DNA from: Kofleriaceae bacterium
GTDB lineage: Bacteria > Myxococcota_A > Polyangia > Haliangiales > Haliangiaceae
NCBI GenBank assembly: GCA_020633495.1
Contig: JACKDR010000013.1
Span: forward strand, 62,001 to 126,000
Direction of reading: 5' to 3'
DNA: 64,000 nt
This document shows, piece by piece, positions 46,080-55,474 of this stretch. The translations under genes were made by a program, and so were the position numbers. Numbering within the stretch: the stretch's first letter is position 1; every line of letters begins with the position of its first letter. The notes beneath the pieces were generated by a model that was not told where the DNA came from, did no database searches, and was given only the letters and a program-made list of their open reading frames with translations.

Positions 46080-47381
46080 TCACGGCACCGCGCCCGAGTC
46101 GACGTCCCAGCCCGGGCGCGCCATGATCGGCGCCAGGTCGACGGCCTCGAAGGCGCTGGCCGGCACCGCCTGGACCACCGCGAACGTGTCGTCGGTCCAC
46201 GCCGCGCTGGGGTCGCCCTGCACGTACATGTCCGAGCCGCCGTCCGCGATGTACATGCCGTAGGTCTTGAGCGCCTGCAGCACCGCGCGCGCCTGGACGC
46301 CGGCGCCCGACGGGATCGCGTAGTCGGCCTTGAGCCGGAACAGCTGGCCCATCGGCGGCAGGCTGGTCGAGCCGGTGCCGTTGCCGGTGAGGTGACGCGC
46401 CGGCCACACGTACGAGGTCCGGATCTTGCTCGACTGGATCGTGAAGCGCAGCGCGTGCTTGATCTCGCCGGTGGCCGCCTCGTCGGCGCGCAGCAAGAGC
46501 GGCAGGATCGGGAACCCCGCCGCGTCCGCCGAGGTCCAGCCATCCGGGCGCAGCGCGTTCGAGGTCAGGTCCCAGCCGGCGGCGCCGTAGATGTTCCAGG
46601 TGCCGGGGCCGGGCGAGTACGAGTGGTAGGTCTCCCACAGCCGGCAGGTGTCGACGTCGAGCAGCAGGATGTGGTGATCGCCGTACGGCTGCTGATCGAC
46701 GCTGCTGTTCACGCCACCCTCGACGACGACGCCGGCGGGGATGGGCAGCAGCGGCGCCGGCGCCTGCTGCGACGTGCACGGCGCGACGAAGCTGTGGCCG
46801 GCGCCGACCGCGCAGTCGCTCTCGACGCGCGGGTTCCAGTCGAGGTCGGGATCGGTGGACAGGAACGCCACCGTCGGCCAGGTGAAGGTCCCGCCGTGCA
46901 CCAGGTTGAACGGGATGCCGTAGAACTCGGGATCCTGCTGGTCGGTGGTGGTGCCGAGATCGAGGTGGACGCGGCGGGTGCCGCCGATGGTCGCGATGAA
47001 GGCGTCGCTGTCGGGGTGCACCGGCAGCGCGTCGATCGGGGTGTTGAACAGGTGATCCGCGGGCAAGAGCGGGCAGCCGCCGAGGGTCGGCCCGACCGCG
47101 GCCTCGCAGGTGGTGGCGTCGGTGCGGACGTAGCCGCCGTCGCACTGGCAGGTCGCGGCGCCGTCGACGGCGAAGCAGGTGCCGTGGCCGGAGCAGGTGA
47201 CGTCGAGGCAGACCTCGGGGAAGGCGTCGATCGGGCGCGCGTCGCCGCCGCCACCGCCGCCGTCATCATCGCCGCCGTCGGGCCCGCCCGCCGGGCCGCC
47301 GCCGCAGGCCGCGAGGCCGAGGCCGACCGCGCAGGCCAGCGAGGACGCGAGAAGGCTCACCACCCCGGGGCGTGCTGACAT
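46080..47381 (-). CDS. Secreted lipoprotein with EGF-like module and conserved C-terminal domain
   Basis: 433 residues from ATG 47381. Signal peptide with lipobox (LACAVGLGLAAC, Cys about 26), a Gly/Asp linker, then an EGF-like module (CLDVTCSGHGTCFAVDGAAT, CQCDGGYVRTDATTCE). The large domain from about 100 has LLPADHLFNTPIDALPVHPD, HLDLGTTTDQQDPEFYGIPF, DHHILLLDVDTCRLWETYHS, NALRPDGWTSADAAGFPILP, EIKHALRFTIQSSKIRTSYVW (shown here as EIKHALRFT and IRTSYVWPARH) and IADGGSDMYVQGDPSAAW. This unnamed domain occurs in secreted proteins of myxobacteria and actinobacteria as I recall; no function known. A group II intron sits directly upstream of the start codon. Confidence 0.82.
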   Translation of the reverse strand: MSARPGVVSLLASSLACAVGLGLAACGGGPAGGPDGGDDDGGGGGGDARPIDAFPEVCLDVTCSGHGTCFAVDGAATCQCDGGYVRTDATTCEAAVGPTLGGCPLLPADHLFNTPIDALPVHPDSDAFIATIGGTRRVHLDLGTTTDQQDPEFYGIPFNLVHGGTFTWPTVAFLSTDPDLDWNPRVESDCAVGAGHSFVAPCTSQQAPAPLLPIPAGVVVEGGVNSSVDQQPYGDHHILLLDVDTCRLWETYHSYSPGPGTWNIYGAAGWDLTSNALRPDGWTSADAAGFPILPLLLRADEAATGEIKHALRFTIQSSKIRTSYVWPARHLTGNGTGSTSLPPMGQLFRLKADYAIPSGAGVQARAVLQALKTYGMYIADGGSDMYVQGDPSAAWTDDTFAVVQAVPASAFEAVDLAPIMARPGWDVDSGAVP

Positions 47382-47390
47382 TGGTAGATC

Positions 47391-48866
47391 CTACTTTCCT
47401 CCGCCTTTGGGGCGGGCTGTCGCAAGACCCCCGTTCAAACCGTGCGTGCGGATTTCCCGCACACGGCTTACCGGTGGTCGGTCAGGGAGCGGCATCGTAC
47501 GGTCGCCGGGATAGCGGACAGTCCCGCGCAAGCGGTGGAGCCCGAGGCGAACGAACTCATCGCGGGTCCAGCGCGCCATCTCGCCGGGCCGCAGGTTCCG
47601 GCCCTTGCGCTTGCGCACCAGGGCACGGAGCCGCTGCCAGACGTAGCTGTCGAGCTGATTGAACTTCCGCGCGGCGTTGCCGGTCTTGAAGTAGTTGCCC
47701 CAGCCGCGCAGCACCGGGTTGAGCGTCGCGATCGTCTCGCGAAGATCCCGGTGACACGCCGCTCGCGGGGTCAACTCCTTCACGCGCTGACGCACCCGCT
47801 TCATGCTCCGGTCCGACGGCCAGCGCTGCAGGAAGTAGCGTCGCTTCTTCTCCGCGGCCCAGATCCGTCCCGACATGCGCTTGTGCAGGTGACACCCCAG
47901 GAAGTCGAAGCCCGCCTTTCCGTCGGCAAGCTCGACTCTCCGGGTCTTCTCCGGGTGCAGTTCCAGCTTCAGACGCTTGAAGATGATCTTCACGCGCCGT
48001 TCCGCTTCCTCGACCTTCGCCTTCGTATCGCACAGGATGACGAAGTCGTCCGCGTACCGGACGAGCGTCCCCAGGTGGGCACACTGCCTCGTCCACCGCT
48101 CGTCGAGGAACGCCAGGTAGATGTTCGAGAGCAACGGCGAGATCACGCCGCCCTGCGGCACTCCGCTGAGCATCGCGATCGCGCGCCCCTCCTCCATCAC
48201 CCCGGCCTCGAGCCACATCCGGATCAGCCTCAGCACCCGCCGGTCGCTCACCCGCCGCCTCACGCGCTCCATCAACACCCCGTGATCGAGGCTACCGAAG
48301 AAGTCGCGGATATCGGCGTCCAGCACGTGGTTGCCCCCGCGCGCCCCTCGGACGCGCAGGACCTCCAGCGCCTGCGTCGCGCTGCGACCGGGCCGGAACC
48401 CGTATGAGCAGTCCTGGAAGTCGACCTCGAAGATCGGCTCGAGCACCAGCTTCGTTGCCGCCTGCACCACGCGATCGCGCACCGTCGGGATCCCCAGCCC
48501 TCGCCGTCCTCCGTTCGCTTTCGGGATCCAGCACCGCCGCACCGCTTGCGGTCGGTACGTGCCTGCGCGGAGCCGCTCGCCGAGATCCGCGATGAACGCG
48601 TCCTCGCCGAGCGTGCGGATCGCGGCAATCGACTCCTCGTCGATACCCGCCGATCCACCGTTCCGCGCGACCCGCCTCCACGCTTCCCGGAGGATGTCAG
48701 CCCTCCAGATACGGTCGTACAGCGCGTGGAAGCGCCTTCCCGGCCCTCGCTTGGCCGCCTCCCCCAGACGTCGTTGCAGCCGCTGCACGTGGTCGACCGG
48801 CATACGACGGTCGGGGGAGTTGGATCGCCGGCGGGAGGGGTTACCTGTTCCGCGTTCCGCGACCAT
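47391..48866 (-). CDS. ltrA: Group II intron reverse transcriptase/maturase
   Basis: 491 residues from ATG 48866 (ATG 48803 is also possible). RT motifs in order: IPKANGGRRGLGIPTVRDRV, FRPGRSATQALEVL, DADIRDFFGSLDH, SGVPQGGVISPLLSNIYLAF, the catalytic LVRYADDFVIL and GFDFLGCHLHKR. A maturase (X) region follows (RETIATLNPVLRGWGNYF, FNQLDSYVWQRLRALVRKR). No HNH endonuclease domain. The last 25 residues (SRVREIRTHGLNGG and on) are encoded by domain V of the ribozyme itself. Helps the intron splice and retrohome. Confidence 0.94.
   Translation of the reverse strand: MVAERGTGNPSRRRSNSPDRRMPVDHVQRLQRRLGEAAKRGPGRRFHALYDRIWRADILREAWRRVARNGGSAGIDEESIAAIRTLGEDAFIADLGERLRAGTYRPQAVRRCWIPKANGGRRGLGIPTVRDRVVQAATKLVLEPIFEVDFQDCSYGFRPGRSATQALEVLRVRGARGGNHVLDADIRDFFGSLDHGVLMERVRRRVSDRRVLRLIRMWLEAGVMEEGRAIAMLSGVPQGGVISPLLSNIYLAFLDERWTRQCAHLGTLVRYADDFVILCDTKAKVEEAERRVKIIFKRLKLELHPEKTRRVELADGKAGFDFLGCHLHKRMSGRIWAAEKKRRYFLQRWPSDRSMKRVRQRVKELTPRAACHRDLRETIATLNPVLRGWGNYFKTGNAARKFNQLDSYVWQRLRALVRKRKGRNLRPGEMARWTRDEFVRLGLHRLRGTVRYPGDRTMPLPDRPPVSRVREIRTHGLNGGLATARPKGGGK
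47435..47469 (-). ncRNA. Group II intron domain V
   Basis: On the minus strand, AAGCCGTGTGCGG-GAAA-TCCGCACGCACGGTTT folds into the short hairpin with bulge that is the catalytic centre of group II introns; the AGC triad is present near its 5' side. It overlaps the 3' end of the RT reading frame. Confidence 0.85.
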
Positions 48867-49476
48867 GCCCTTGTGCCTGCGGCCTTCGCCGTCATGACCA
48901 CCCCAGGGACCCTTCCCTCCGCCGGCGTTCTGCGGCGCCGGCCTCCTCGGTACTACGATCCCCTCGGACTTCCGCTGCACCGCGGTCGCACCGGCACTCG
49001 GCCTCCTCGATTCGCGTCGCCCCGACAAGGGCCGTGCAGACGGATCTCCCGTGTTCCGTGCTTCTCCTTGAACGCGTGCTGCGCCCCCTACCCCGGAGGG
49101 ACGCGACGACCGCTTCGGATCTCGATCGTCGCGCGTGGCCTTCGCCGTGACATGAGCGGCTCGGCTCCCCCATTGTTTCTCTGTCGAGGCTGCAGGCTTC
49201 ACTTCATGTTGCGGCCCGCGTTCTTGCTCCCCGGTGTTCCCGGGCTCCTGACGCCGCGCTTCGGCACCGAGGATCTCTCCTCGCTCCGGCGGCCTGCTAC
49301 CCGGCGCTCCGACGCCTACCGGGACGGGACTTCCACCCGCTGGAGAAGCGCAGCAAGACGCATCCTGCCCCTGCGGGCCATCGGCGTCGTCACGGCGCAC
49401 CATGGGCGGCAGGATACCTCGGGGCGCGGCCGCCGGGCGTGGCGTTCGCGGGCGCCGACCGGCGTAGGCTGGTGGG

Positions 49477-50577
49477 ATGGGTGCCCTGCACCACCAGTTC
49501 CTGGCGCTCACCGAGATCGCCGGTCACCGCGGTCGGGTGATCCGCGGCACGGTGGTCGCGGTGCGCGGCGACGGCGGCGAGGTCGAGGTCGAGGTCGCGA
49601 TCACCGCGCGCTGGCCGGCGCCGGCGCCGCCGCCACCGCCGCGGTGGTGGCGCTGGTGGCGACGACCGCCACCGCCGCCGCCGGCGCGGGAGACGTTCCG
49701 GCTGACGCCGCCGGTGGCGTGGACCGATCCGCACGTGTCGCCGGTCCAGATCGGCTACCCCGGCGCGCTGCGCGTCGTCGAGGTCGGGCAGGACGTCCTG
49801 ATCGTGCAGGACGTGGTGGTCGAGGCGCTGCCGGCGACGCCGCGCAACCTCGACGGCGTGGCGCTGGCGTTCGACGCGGCGACGCGCGCCGCCTACCCGA
49901 GCCGCCCGGTCGCCGAGCTCACCGGCGACCTCGCCGACCCGGGGCGCCGCGACCTCGCGCTGACCGCGCTGCGCACCACCGGCCGCCTCGACGGCGGCGC
50001 GCTCCTCGACGGCCACGACCCGGGGCGGTTGCGCGGCCTGCTCGAGACCGTGCTGACGGCGCTCGACGCCGCCGAGCTGGCGCGGCTGCTGGCGCAGGCC
50101 ACGACGTGGGCGCGCGGCCGCGACGCCGCGGCGCGCGGCGAGCGCCTCGCGACCCTGGTCGATCACCTGCTGCTGCGCGCGCTGCCCGCCGACGACGCGG
50201 CGCGGGCGGCGTGCGGTCACCTGCTCGGCTGCCTCGATCCCGACGCCGCGCCCGAGCGGTCCCGGCTGCACCTGGTGGCGCGCGTCGTCACCGATCGGTG
50301 GCGCGACGGCCGGCCGCTCGGCGACGGCTGGGCCGGCGCGGTCGGCGGCGTGGTCCGGGTCGCCGAGCCCGACGATCACGCCCGCCCCGCCCTGCTCGGC
50401 GTCGTCGCCGCGCTGGCCGCCGACGACCGCGGCGCGCTGGCCGCGTCGCTGCGCGCCGACGCCACCGGCGCCGGCGCCCGACGCCTGGGCGCGACCCGCC
50501 GCGCCTGGTACCTCGCCGTCGCCGAGGCCGCGGCTCAGGTCGCGCCGGCGACCGGCACCGCGGTCACCAGCAGGTAG
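49477..50577 (+). CDS. Hypothetical protein (366 aa)
   Basis: ATG 49477. N-terminal part is beta-rich (GHRGRVIRGTVVAVRGDGGE, VEVEVAITARW), interrupted by a Pro/Trp/Arg loop (PPPPPRWWRWWRRPPPPP). About 75-120 continues with VSPVQIGYPGALRVVEVGQD. The rest is helical, Ala-rich, and may form repeat-like helices (LETVLTALDAAELARLLAQA). No family recognised, no signal peptide. Its 3' end overlaps the convergent methyltransferase gene by 43 bp. The group II intron lies just upstream on the other strand. Confidence 0.72.
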   Translation: MGALHHQFLALTEIAGHRGRVIRGTVVAVRGDGGEVEVEVAITARWPAPAPPPPPRWWRWWRRPPPPPPARETFRLTPPVAWTDPHVSPVQIGYPGALRVVEVGQDVLIVQDVVVEALPATPRNLDGVALAFDAATRAAYPSRPVAELTGDLADPGRRDLALTALRTTGRLDGGALLDGHDPGRLRGLLETVLTALDAAELARLLAQATTWARGRDAAARGERLATLVDHLLLRALPADDAARAACGHLLGCLDPDAAPERSRLHLVARVVTDRWRDGRPLGDGWAGAVGGVVRVAEPDDHARPALLGVVAALAADDRGALAASLRADATGAGARRLGATRRAWYLAVAEAAAQVAPATGTAVTSR

Positions 50578-51500
50578 CGGCTGCCGGTGACGAAGACCTC
50601 GCGCCGGTGCTGCTGCAGGTACTTGCGGTAGAACGCGACGTCCTTGATCACCAGGCCCAGCTCGGGCTCGCGGCGGTTGCGGACGCGCGCGCCGTGCTCG
50701 ACCTCGCCGTCGACGTAGCGGCAGTTGGGCACGCCGAGGATGATCGCGCCGCCGGGCGCGAGGTGATCCTGGACCAGCTGGCGCAGCAGCGCGCGGTCGT
50801 CGATGCCGGGGCTCTGCAGCGTGCCGATCGAGAGCACCAGATCGAAGCGCCCGAGCGCGTGCGCGGCGAGCCCGGCGAGGTCACCGAGGTCGGCCTCGAC
50901 GAAGCGGATCGCGGCGCGGTCGGCGAACCGGCGCCGCGCCACCGCCAGCGCCGACGCGCTGTGATCGACGCCGACGAGCTCGGCGCCGTCGGCCAGCCCC
51001 GGCACCAGCGCCAGCAGCAGCGCGACCTCGTCCCCGGTGTTGACGCCGAGATCGAGGATCCGCGGCCGCGCGGGCCACCGCAGCCGCGCCACCGCCTCGG
51101 CGAGGTCGAGCACGAACGCGGGCTCCTCGAGCTTCGAGACCCGCGCGAAGCCGGACGCCGCGCCGTACTTCTCGGTGCGGTCGGGCGCGACGTCGTCGTG
51201 CCAGCGCGCCGCCGGATCGAGGCGCTCGAGCCGGACCTCGACCAGCGGCGCCGGCGCCGGCCGCGGCGTCGCCAGCCGCAGGCCGAGGCGCTCGGCCAGC
51301 TCGACCCACAGCCGCCACGAGCGATGCCGGTAGGCGACGCCGTCGACCTCGACGACCTCGCCCGGGTAGCGGCCGCGGCCGTGGTCGGGATCGAGCGCGC
51401 GCAGCGTCACGGTCGCGGCGCCGCCGGCGAGGGCGCCGCGGACGTGGGTCAGGATCGCCGCCAGGGGCTCGTCGGTGAAGACCGGCACGGGCGCGGACAT
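50535..51500 (-). CDS. Class I SAM-dependent methyltransferase (321 aa)
   Basis: ATG 51500 (MSAPVPVFTDEPLAAILTHV). About 1-130 is an N-terminal domain of unclear fold (ALDPDHGRGRYPGEVVEVDG, RHRSWRLWVELAERLGLRL). The catalytic domain has ILDLGVNTGDEVALLLA in place of the usual GxGxG, VGVDHSASALAVARRRF, RFVEADLGDLAGL, RFDLVLSIGTLQSPGIDD and GGAIILGVPNCRYVDGE. The end (KDVAFYRKYLQQHRREVFVT) is like tRNA- or small-molecule methyltransferases. Substrate not known. Convergent with the hypothetical gene on its left. Confidence 0.85.
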   Translation of the reverse strand: MSAPVPVFTDEPLAAILTHVRGALAGGAATVTLRALDPDHGRGRYPGEVVEVDGVAYRHRSWRLWVELAERLGLRLATPRPAPAPLVEVRLERLDPAARWHDDVAPDRTEKYGAASGFARVSKLEEPAFVLDLAEAVARLRWPARPRILDLGVNTGDEVALLLALVPGLADGAELVGVDHSASALAVARRRFADRAAIRFVEADLGDLAGLAAHALGRFDLVLSIGTLQSPGIDDRALLRQLVQDHLAPGGAIILGVPNCRYVDGEVEHGARVRNRREPELGLVIKDVAFYRKYLQQHRREVFVTGSRYLLVTAVPVAGAT

Positions 51501-51537
51501 CGCGGCGCCGACCTTGCCACGATCCGCGCCGCGCCGG

Positions 51538-52100
51538 TCACTCCTCGAGATCGTAGCCGCCGATCGCCGGCGGCGCGGTGCAGGCCGGCGGGCGCGCGGT
51601 GACGTCGCACCGGATCTCGTGGTGCGCCGGCGACGCCGGGGCGCGATCGCGCGCGTAGGTGACGTCGAACCGGATCGCCAGCTCGCCGTCGACCGTGGCG
51701 ATCGCGACCGCGTCGGTGCGGACGTCCTCGTCGGAGCGCGCCGCGGCGCACAGGAAGCCCGGGCCGGCGAAGACGCGGTCGCCGCGCCACGCCACCACCA
51801 TGCAGCTCGCCGCCGTCGTCGTGGTCGCCAGCTCGACCAGGCCGACCTCGTCGTCGCCGGCGCGGGCGCTGGCCAGGACGCGGACCCGCAGGTCGTCGCC
51901 GCCGTCACCGCGCGCGGCGGCGACCGCCGCGATCGACGGGTACGGGCCGGCCAGCGGCCGCAGCCTGGCGTCGCCGCGGCCGCCGCGCCGCCGGCGTTGC
52001 CGAGCGCGCCGACCGGCGCCGCGGCCGGCGCCGTGACCGGAGGCCGACCGCACGCCGCCGCCGTCGCGGCGGCGGCGAGGATCCATCGTTCGCGAGTCAT
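51538..52100 (-). pseudogene. Putative lipoprotein, one frameshift
   Basis: ATG 52100 begins MTRERWILAAAATAAACGRP, a lipoprotein signal with Cys 17, then an Ala/Pro linker. Near 51965-51975 the frame changes: with one more C in CGCCAGG the sequence continues as RLRPLAGPYPSIAAVAAARG and on through VLASARAGDDEVGLVELATT, VVAWRGDRVFAGPGFLCAAA and HHEIRCDVTARPPACTAPP, stopping at 51538. Corrected length is about 187 residues. No family recognised. Both halves are coherent, so a consensus error is likely. Confidence 0.68.
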
Positions 52101-52152
52101 CACCGGTCCCGACGCCCGCCCCACCCCGGCGCATTCCCGGCGGTGGCGGCGA

Positions 52153-53859
52153 TCACTCGTCGACCCCGACGAGGTCGCGCAGCACCGCGGCCACCGCGGC
52201 GGGCTGGTCGTCGAACAGGCGGGTCGCGGCGACCTCGGCCGCCAGCATCGCGAAGACCGCGGCGGTCGCGGCGGCGTCGAGCGCGGGCGCGCCGTCGATC
52301 ACCGGCCGGCCGTCCCGGGCGGTGGCGACGTACGGCACCGCCCGCTCGCCGACGTCGACGGTCAGGCGGTCGCCGCGGAACCCGGCGCGGCGCGGCCCGT
52401 CGTCGTCGCGGACGACGGTGACGGCGACGTGGGTGATCGGCGCCTGGCCGGCGGCGAGCGCGGCCTGGAGATCGTGACCGCGCGGCACGACGATCGGGCG
52501 CTTGAGCGTGCCGACCAGGGCGCGCGCGAAGCCGTCGAGATCGAGGAGCGCGCCGTCGCGCGCCAGGACGCCCGCGTCGATCAGCGCGACCCGCAGGTTC
52601 CACAGCGTCGCGGTCGCGAGGTCATCGACGATCGGCGCGCCGTCGGCGGCGCCGGCCCCGCCCGCGTCGCCGTCGATGGCGTCGGGCGCGTCGATGGCGT
52701 CGGGCGCGTCGATGGCGTCGGGCGGGTCGATGACGTCGGGCGCGTCGGGCGCCGCGTCGTCGGGCGCGGCGCCGCCCGCGGTCAGCGCCGGCCGGCCGCG
52801 CAGCGCGTCGCCGACGTAGGCCTGGACCTCGGGGTCGCCGACCAGCGCCAGGTGCCCCTTGCCGGGGAACACCCGGCACATCACGTGCGGGCCGAGCGCG
52901 CTGCGGGTGCCGACCAGGCCGTCGCCCAGGTAGCTGGCGATCAGGCCGTCGAAGTCGTCGCCCAGCGCGCCGGCGACGACGTGGTAGTCGACGCCGGGCA
53001 ACAGCGCCACCGGACGCCGGGCCCGCCGGCCCAGCCGCGCCGCGCCCGGATCCTGCCAGTCCTCGTCGACCAGCACGCCGTCGCGCAGATCCTTGATGCC
53101 GTCGCTGCGGCCGTCGGCGACGCGCGCGATGATCCGGGTCGACAGCGTCGGGATGGCGTCGAGCACGAACGTCGTGACGTGGCCGAGCTGCTCGAGGTAC
53201 GAGCCGTCGTGCGGCGCGCCCAGCAGCACCATCGCGCGCATCCGCGCCACCCAGGCGTGGCCGCCCTCGAGCCCGTAGTGGCCGGCGCTGCGCGCGACCA
53301 GGCCGCCCATCGAGTGGCCGACCAGCGACAGCCGCTCGATGCGGTCGCCGTGGTGCTCGACCAGGCGCGCCAGCAGCGCCGCCAGCGCCCGCCCGTTCTC
53401 CGAGATGTGGCGGCCCGAGTTGTAGCGCAGGTACAGCGGCGTCACGCCGACCTCGCGGGCCAGCCGTGGCCCCAGGCCCTCGCCGTCGCCGAACGGCTCG
53501 CGCCAGTAGACGTCGTCGGCCATCAGGCCGTGGACGAACACCGCGACGTGGCCGGCGCCGGCGCCGAGCGTGGCGTCGAGCGCCTCGATCGCGAGGTCAC
53601 CGCGCTCGTCGCGGAACGCCATCGGGATGGCCAGGCGGTCACCGCGCCGCGCCAGCGTGTCGCCGACCGCGCCGTTGATCACCGCGGGCAGGTAGTGCCG
53701 GTGGTCGTAGCCGGCGCGGGCCAGCCACGCCGTGCCCTGCCCGGTCGCCACCGCCGCGCGCTTGACCACCTCGCCGAAGCGGCGCCAGAACGAGCGCCGG
53801 GCCTCGGGATCGCCGTCGCCCAGCAGCGCCTCGATCGCGTCGTCGGCGGGATCGGCCAT
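52153..53859 (-). CDS. Alpha/beta hydrolase, lipase-like (568 aa)
   Basis: HVAVFVHGLMADDVYWREPF (oxyanion region), YLRYNSGRHISENGRALAAL and the nucleophile elbow LSLVGHSMGGLVARSA are typical of triacylglycerol-lipase/PGAP1-like hydrolases; GKGHLALVGDPEV contains the probable catalytic His. An Asp/Ala/Pro linker with a DAIDAP repeat (about 375-400) joins a C-terminal domain of 165 residues (TLWNLRVALIDAGVLARDGA, ITHVAVTVVRDDDGPRRAGF) of unknown role. No signal peptide visible. ATG 53859. Confidence 0.85.
   Translation of the reverse strand: MADPADDAIEALLGDGDPEARRSFWRRFGEVVKRAAVATGQGTAWLARAGYDHRHYLPAVINGAVGDTLARRGDRLAIPMAFRDERGDLAIEALDATLGAGAGHVAVFVHGLMADDVYWREPFGDGEGLGPRLAREVGVTPLYLRYNSGRHISENGRALAALLARLVEHHGDRIERLSLVGHSMGGLVARSAGHYGLEGGHAWVARMRAMVLLGAPHDGSYLEQLGHVTTFVLDAIPTLSTRIIARVADGRSDGIKDLRDGVLVDEDWQDPGAARLGRRARRPVALLPGVDYHVVAGALGDDFDGLIASYLGDGLVGTRSALGPHVMCRVFPGKGHLALVGDPEVQAYVGDALRGRPALTAGGAAPDDAAPDAPDVIDPPDAIDAPDAIDAPDAIDGDAGGAGAADGAPIVDDLATATLWNLRVALIDAGVLARDGALLDLDGFARALVGTLKRPIVVPRGHDLQAALAAGQAPITHVAVTVVRDDDGPRRAGFRGDRLTVDVGERAVPYVATARDGRPVIDGAPALDAAATAAVFAMLAAEVAATRLFDDQPAAVAAVLRDLVGVDE
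52672..52743 (-). repeat. Four 18-bp tandem repeats in the hydrolase gene
   Basis: Four units of GTCGATGGCGTCGGGCGC (plus strand; units 3 and 4 differ at one base each) encode the DAIDAP repeat linking the two domains. Frame-preserving. Confidence 0.88.
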
Positions 53860-53965
53860 GGGTCATGGTACCGACGCGGCGCGGCGACGGCCACGGCGAC
53901 GCGCGCCTACACCGGCGCCGGCGGGTGCGGGGAATGGCCGCGCCGTCCCGAACGTCGTTCTCGGC

Positions 53966-55276
53966 ATGCGCACCCCGGCTCCGTGGCTCGTCGTCACCAC
54001 CGTCGCGGCCTGCGGCGCGCCGGTCCGGTCGCCGGCGCCGGTCGCGACCTCGCTGACCAACACCGTGCAGCACGCGCTGCCGCCGCACGACGACGCCGAC
54101 GCGCTGTCGCGCTGGCGCGGCCTCGGCCTCACCGGCGCCGATCACGACCAGGCGCTGGCGGCGCTGGCGGCCGACCGCCCGACCGCGGTGGTGATGGCGC
54201 GCGCGCTGCTGCGCGACGGCGGCTTCGCCTGTCCGGACGTCATCGTCTCGAGCGGGTGCGGCGAGGACTACCGCGAGCTGGCGCCGCTCGATCCGGCCGC
54301 GACCTTCGACAATCCGTGCCTGCGCCGGGTCCTGGCGCAGTGGGCGCTGGACCAGCTGACGCCGCACCAGGCCCGCGGCCTCGACGACGTCCTGGTCGAC
54401 CTGGTCGCGATGGAGGCGCCGGAGACCGAGCTGCAGGCCGCCGCGTTCGCGGTCGTCGGCGACGCCGACGACGCCCTGCGGCTCCGCCTGCTCGAGGTCG
54501 CGGCGCCCGAGCTCGCCGAGCCCCAGGCCGGCCTGCTCCGCGCCGACGCCGCCCGGATCCATGCCGCGCTCGACCTGCACCTGCGCGGCGCGATCGACCT
54601 GATGACCGCCGATCCGGCCCGCTACCGCGCCCCGCTGCGCCAGCTGGTCGGCGACGACGACCTCGACGACGCGGCGCGGATCGACGTCGTCACCGCGATC
54701 GCCGAGCTCCCCGGCGCCGATCTCGACGCCGCGCTGCGCGACGTCGCCGACCACGCCGCGAGCTGCGAGCTCGCGGAGCGCGCCGCCGAGATCCTCGCCG
54801 ACCGCGGCGACCCGTCGCGGCTGCCGGCGCGCCCGGCCAGCCACGACCTGGCCGCCCACATGCGCGCGCTGTGCATGCTCGACGGCGCCAGCCTGGACGA
54901 TCGCGATGCGCGCCTGGCGGCGTGGATCGGCCGGCGCGGGGTCGCGGTGGCCGATCAGGACTACGACGACGGCTACGATGCCCGGGTCGACGCCGACCCG
55001 GCCACCGCCGACCTCCCGTTCACGGAGGTCGGGGACGACGGCGCGCGCATCGAGCACGATGGCCGCTGGCTGTGGGTCACCCGGCAGGTCGCACCCGCGG
55101 ACGCCAACCTCGATCACCTGGCCGCGGTCGCCGGCGACGCCTCGTGCAGCGCCGCGACCGGGGTGTGCCGCAACGAGGACGCGGGAGTGGAGCTGGAGCT
55201 GGCCGCGGACGGGCCCTCGATGGTCATCGTGGAGGTGCGCCAGGAGGTCCAGGAGGGCGGTGGATGCGGCTGCTGA
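53966..55276 (+). CDS. Putative lipoprotein with HEAT-like helices and CGC ending (436 aa)
   Basis: ATG 53966 gives MRTPAPWLVVTTVAAC, a lipoprotein signal with Cys 16. The body is helical with repeating pairs (LAQWALDQLTPHQARGLDDV, LVDLVAMEAPETELQAAAFA, AIAELPGADLDAALRDVADH), similar in style to HEAT repeats. A C-terminal strand domain follows (IEHDGRWLWVTRQVAP) with CSAATGVCRNED, and the last residues are EGGGCGC. The closing CGC resembles that of the DUF4266 protein at 13.4 kb. Family not recognised. Divergent from the hydrolase gene. Confidence 0.75.
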   Translation: MRTPAPWLVVTTVAACGAPVRSPAPVATSLTNTVQHALPPHDDADALSRWRGLGLTGADHDQALAALAADRPTAVVMARALLRDGGFACPDVIVSSGCGEDYRELAPLDPAATFDNPCLRRVLAQWALDQLTPHQARGLDDVLVDLVAMEAPETELQAAAFAVVGDADDALRLRLLEVAAPELAEPQAGLLRADAARIHAALDLHLRGAIDLMTADPARYRAPLRQLVGDDDLDDAARIDVVTAIAELPGADLDAALRDVADHAASCELAERAAEILADRGDPSRLPARPASHDLAAHMRALCMLDGASLDDRDARLAAWIGRRGVAVADQDYDDGYDARVDADPATADLPFTEVGDDGARIEHDGRWLWVTRQVAPADANLDHLAAVAGDASCSAATGVCRNEDAGVELELAADGPSMVIVEVRQEVQEGGGCGC

Positions 55277-55474
55277 AGCCGCGTCGGCGCACCCAGGGTG
55301 CGTGACCTCGCCTTCATTCGCCTGTCGTCTCGCCCGGTTGCAGCAACCGTCGGGGTCCTGGCCGTCGAGCGTGGACACGAGTGGGTGGTCATGCCGTAAA
55401 GTGCGCCCACCAAGCCGCCTGCCCCTGGGCTCCCGGGCTGTGATGTCAGCCCCTCAGGAGAAGGTCGGCGCCCC

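Larger units (their letters stand above)
47386..49400 (-). mobile_element. Group II intron with reverse transcriptase (about 2.0 kb)
   Basis: The 5' end is placed at 49400, where the minus strand reads GTGCGCC (consensus GTGCG). Bases 48867-49400 hold ribozyme domains I-III and contain no gene; GGGTGGAAGTCCCG occurs there. The RT gene occupies domain IV, domain V is at about 47435-47469, and the 3' end is put near 47386 (minus-strand CTAC just before the lipoprotein start), with some uncertainty. The intron is inserted between the divergent lipoprotein gene (start 47381) and the gene starting at 49477, in the leader of the former. Confidence 0.88.
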
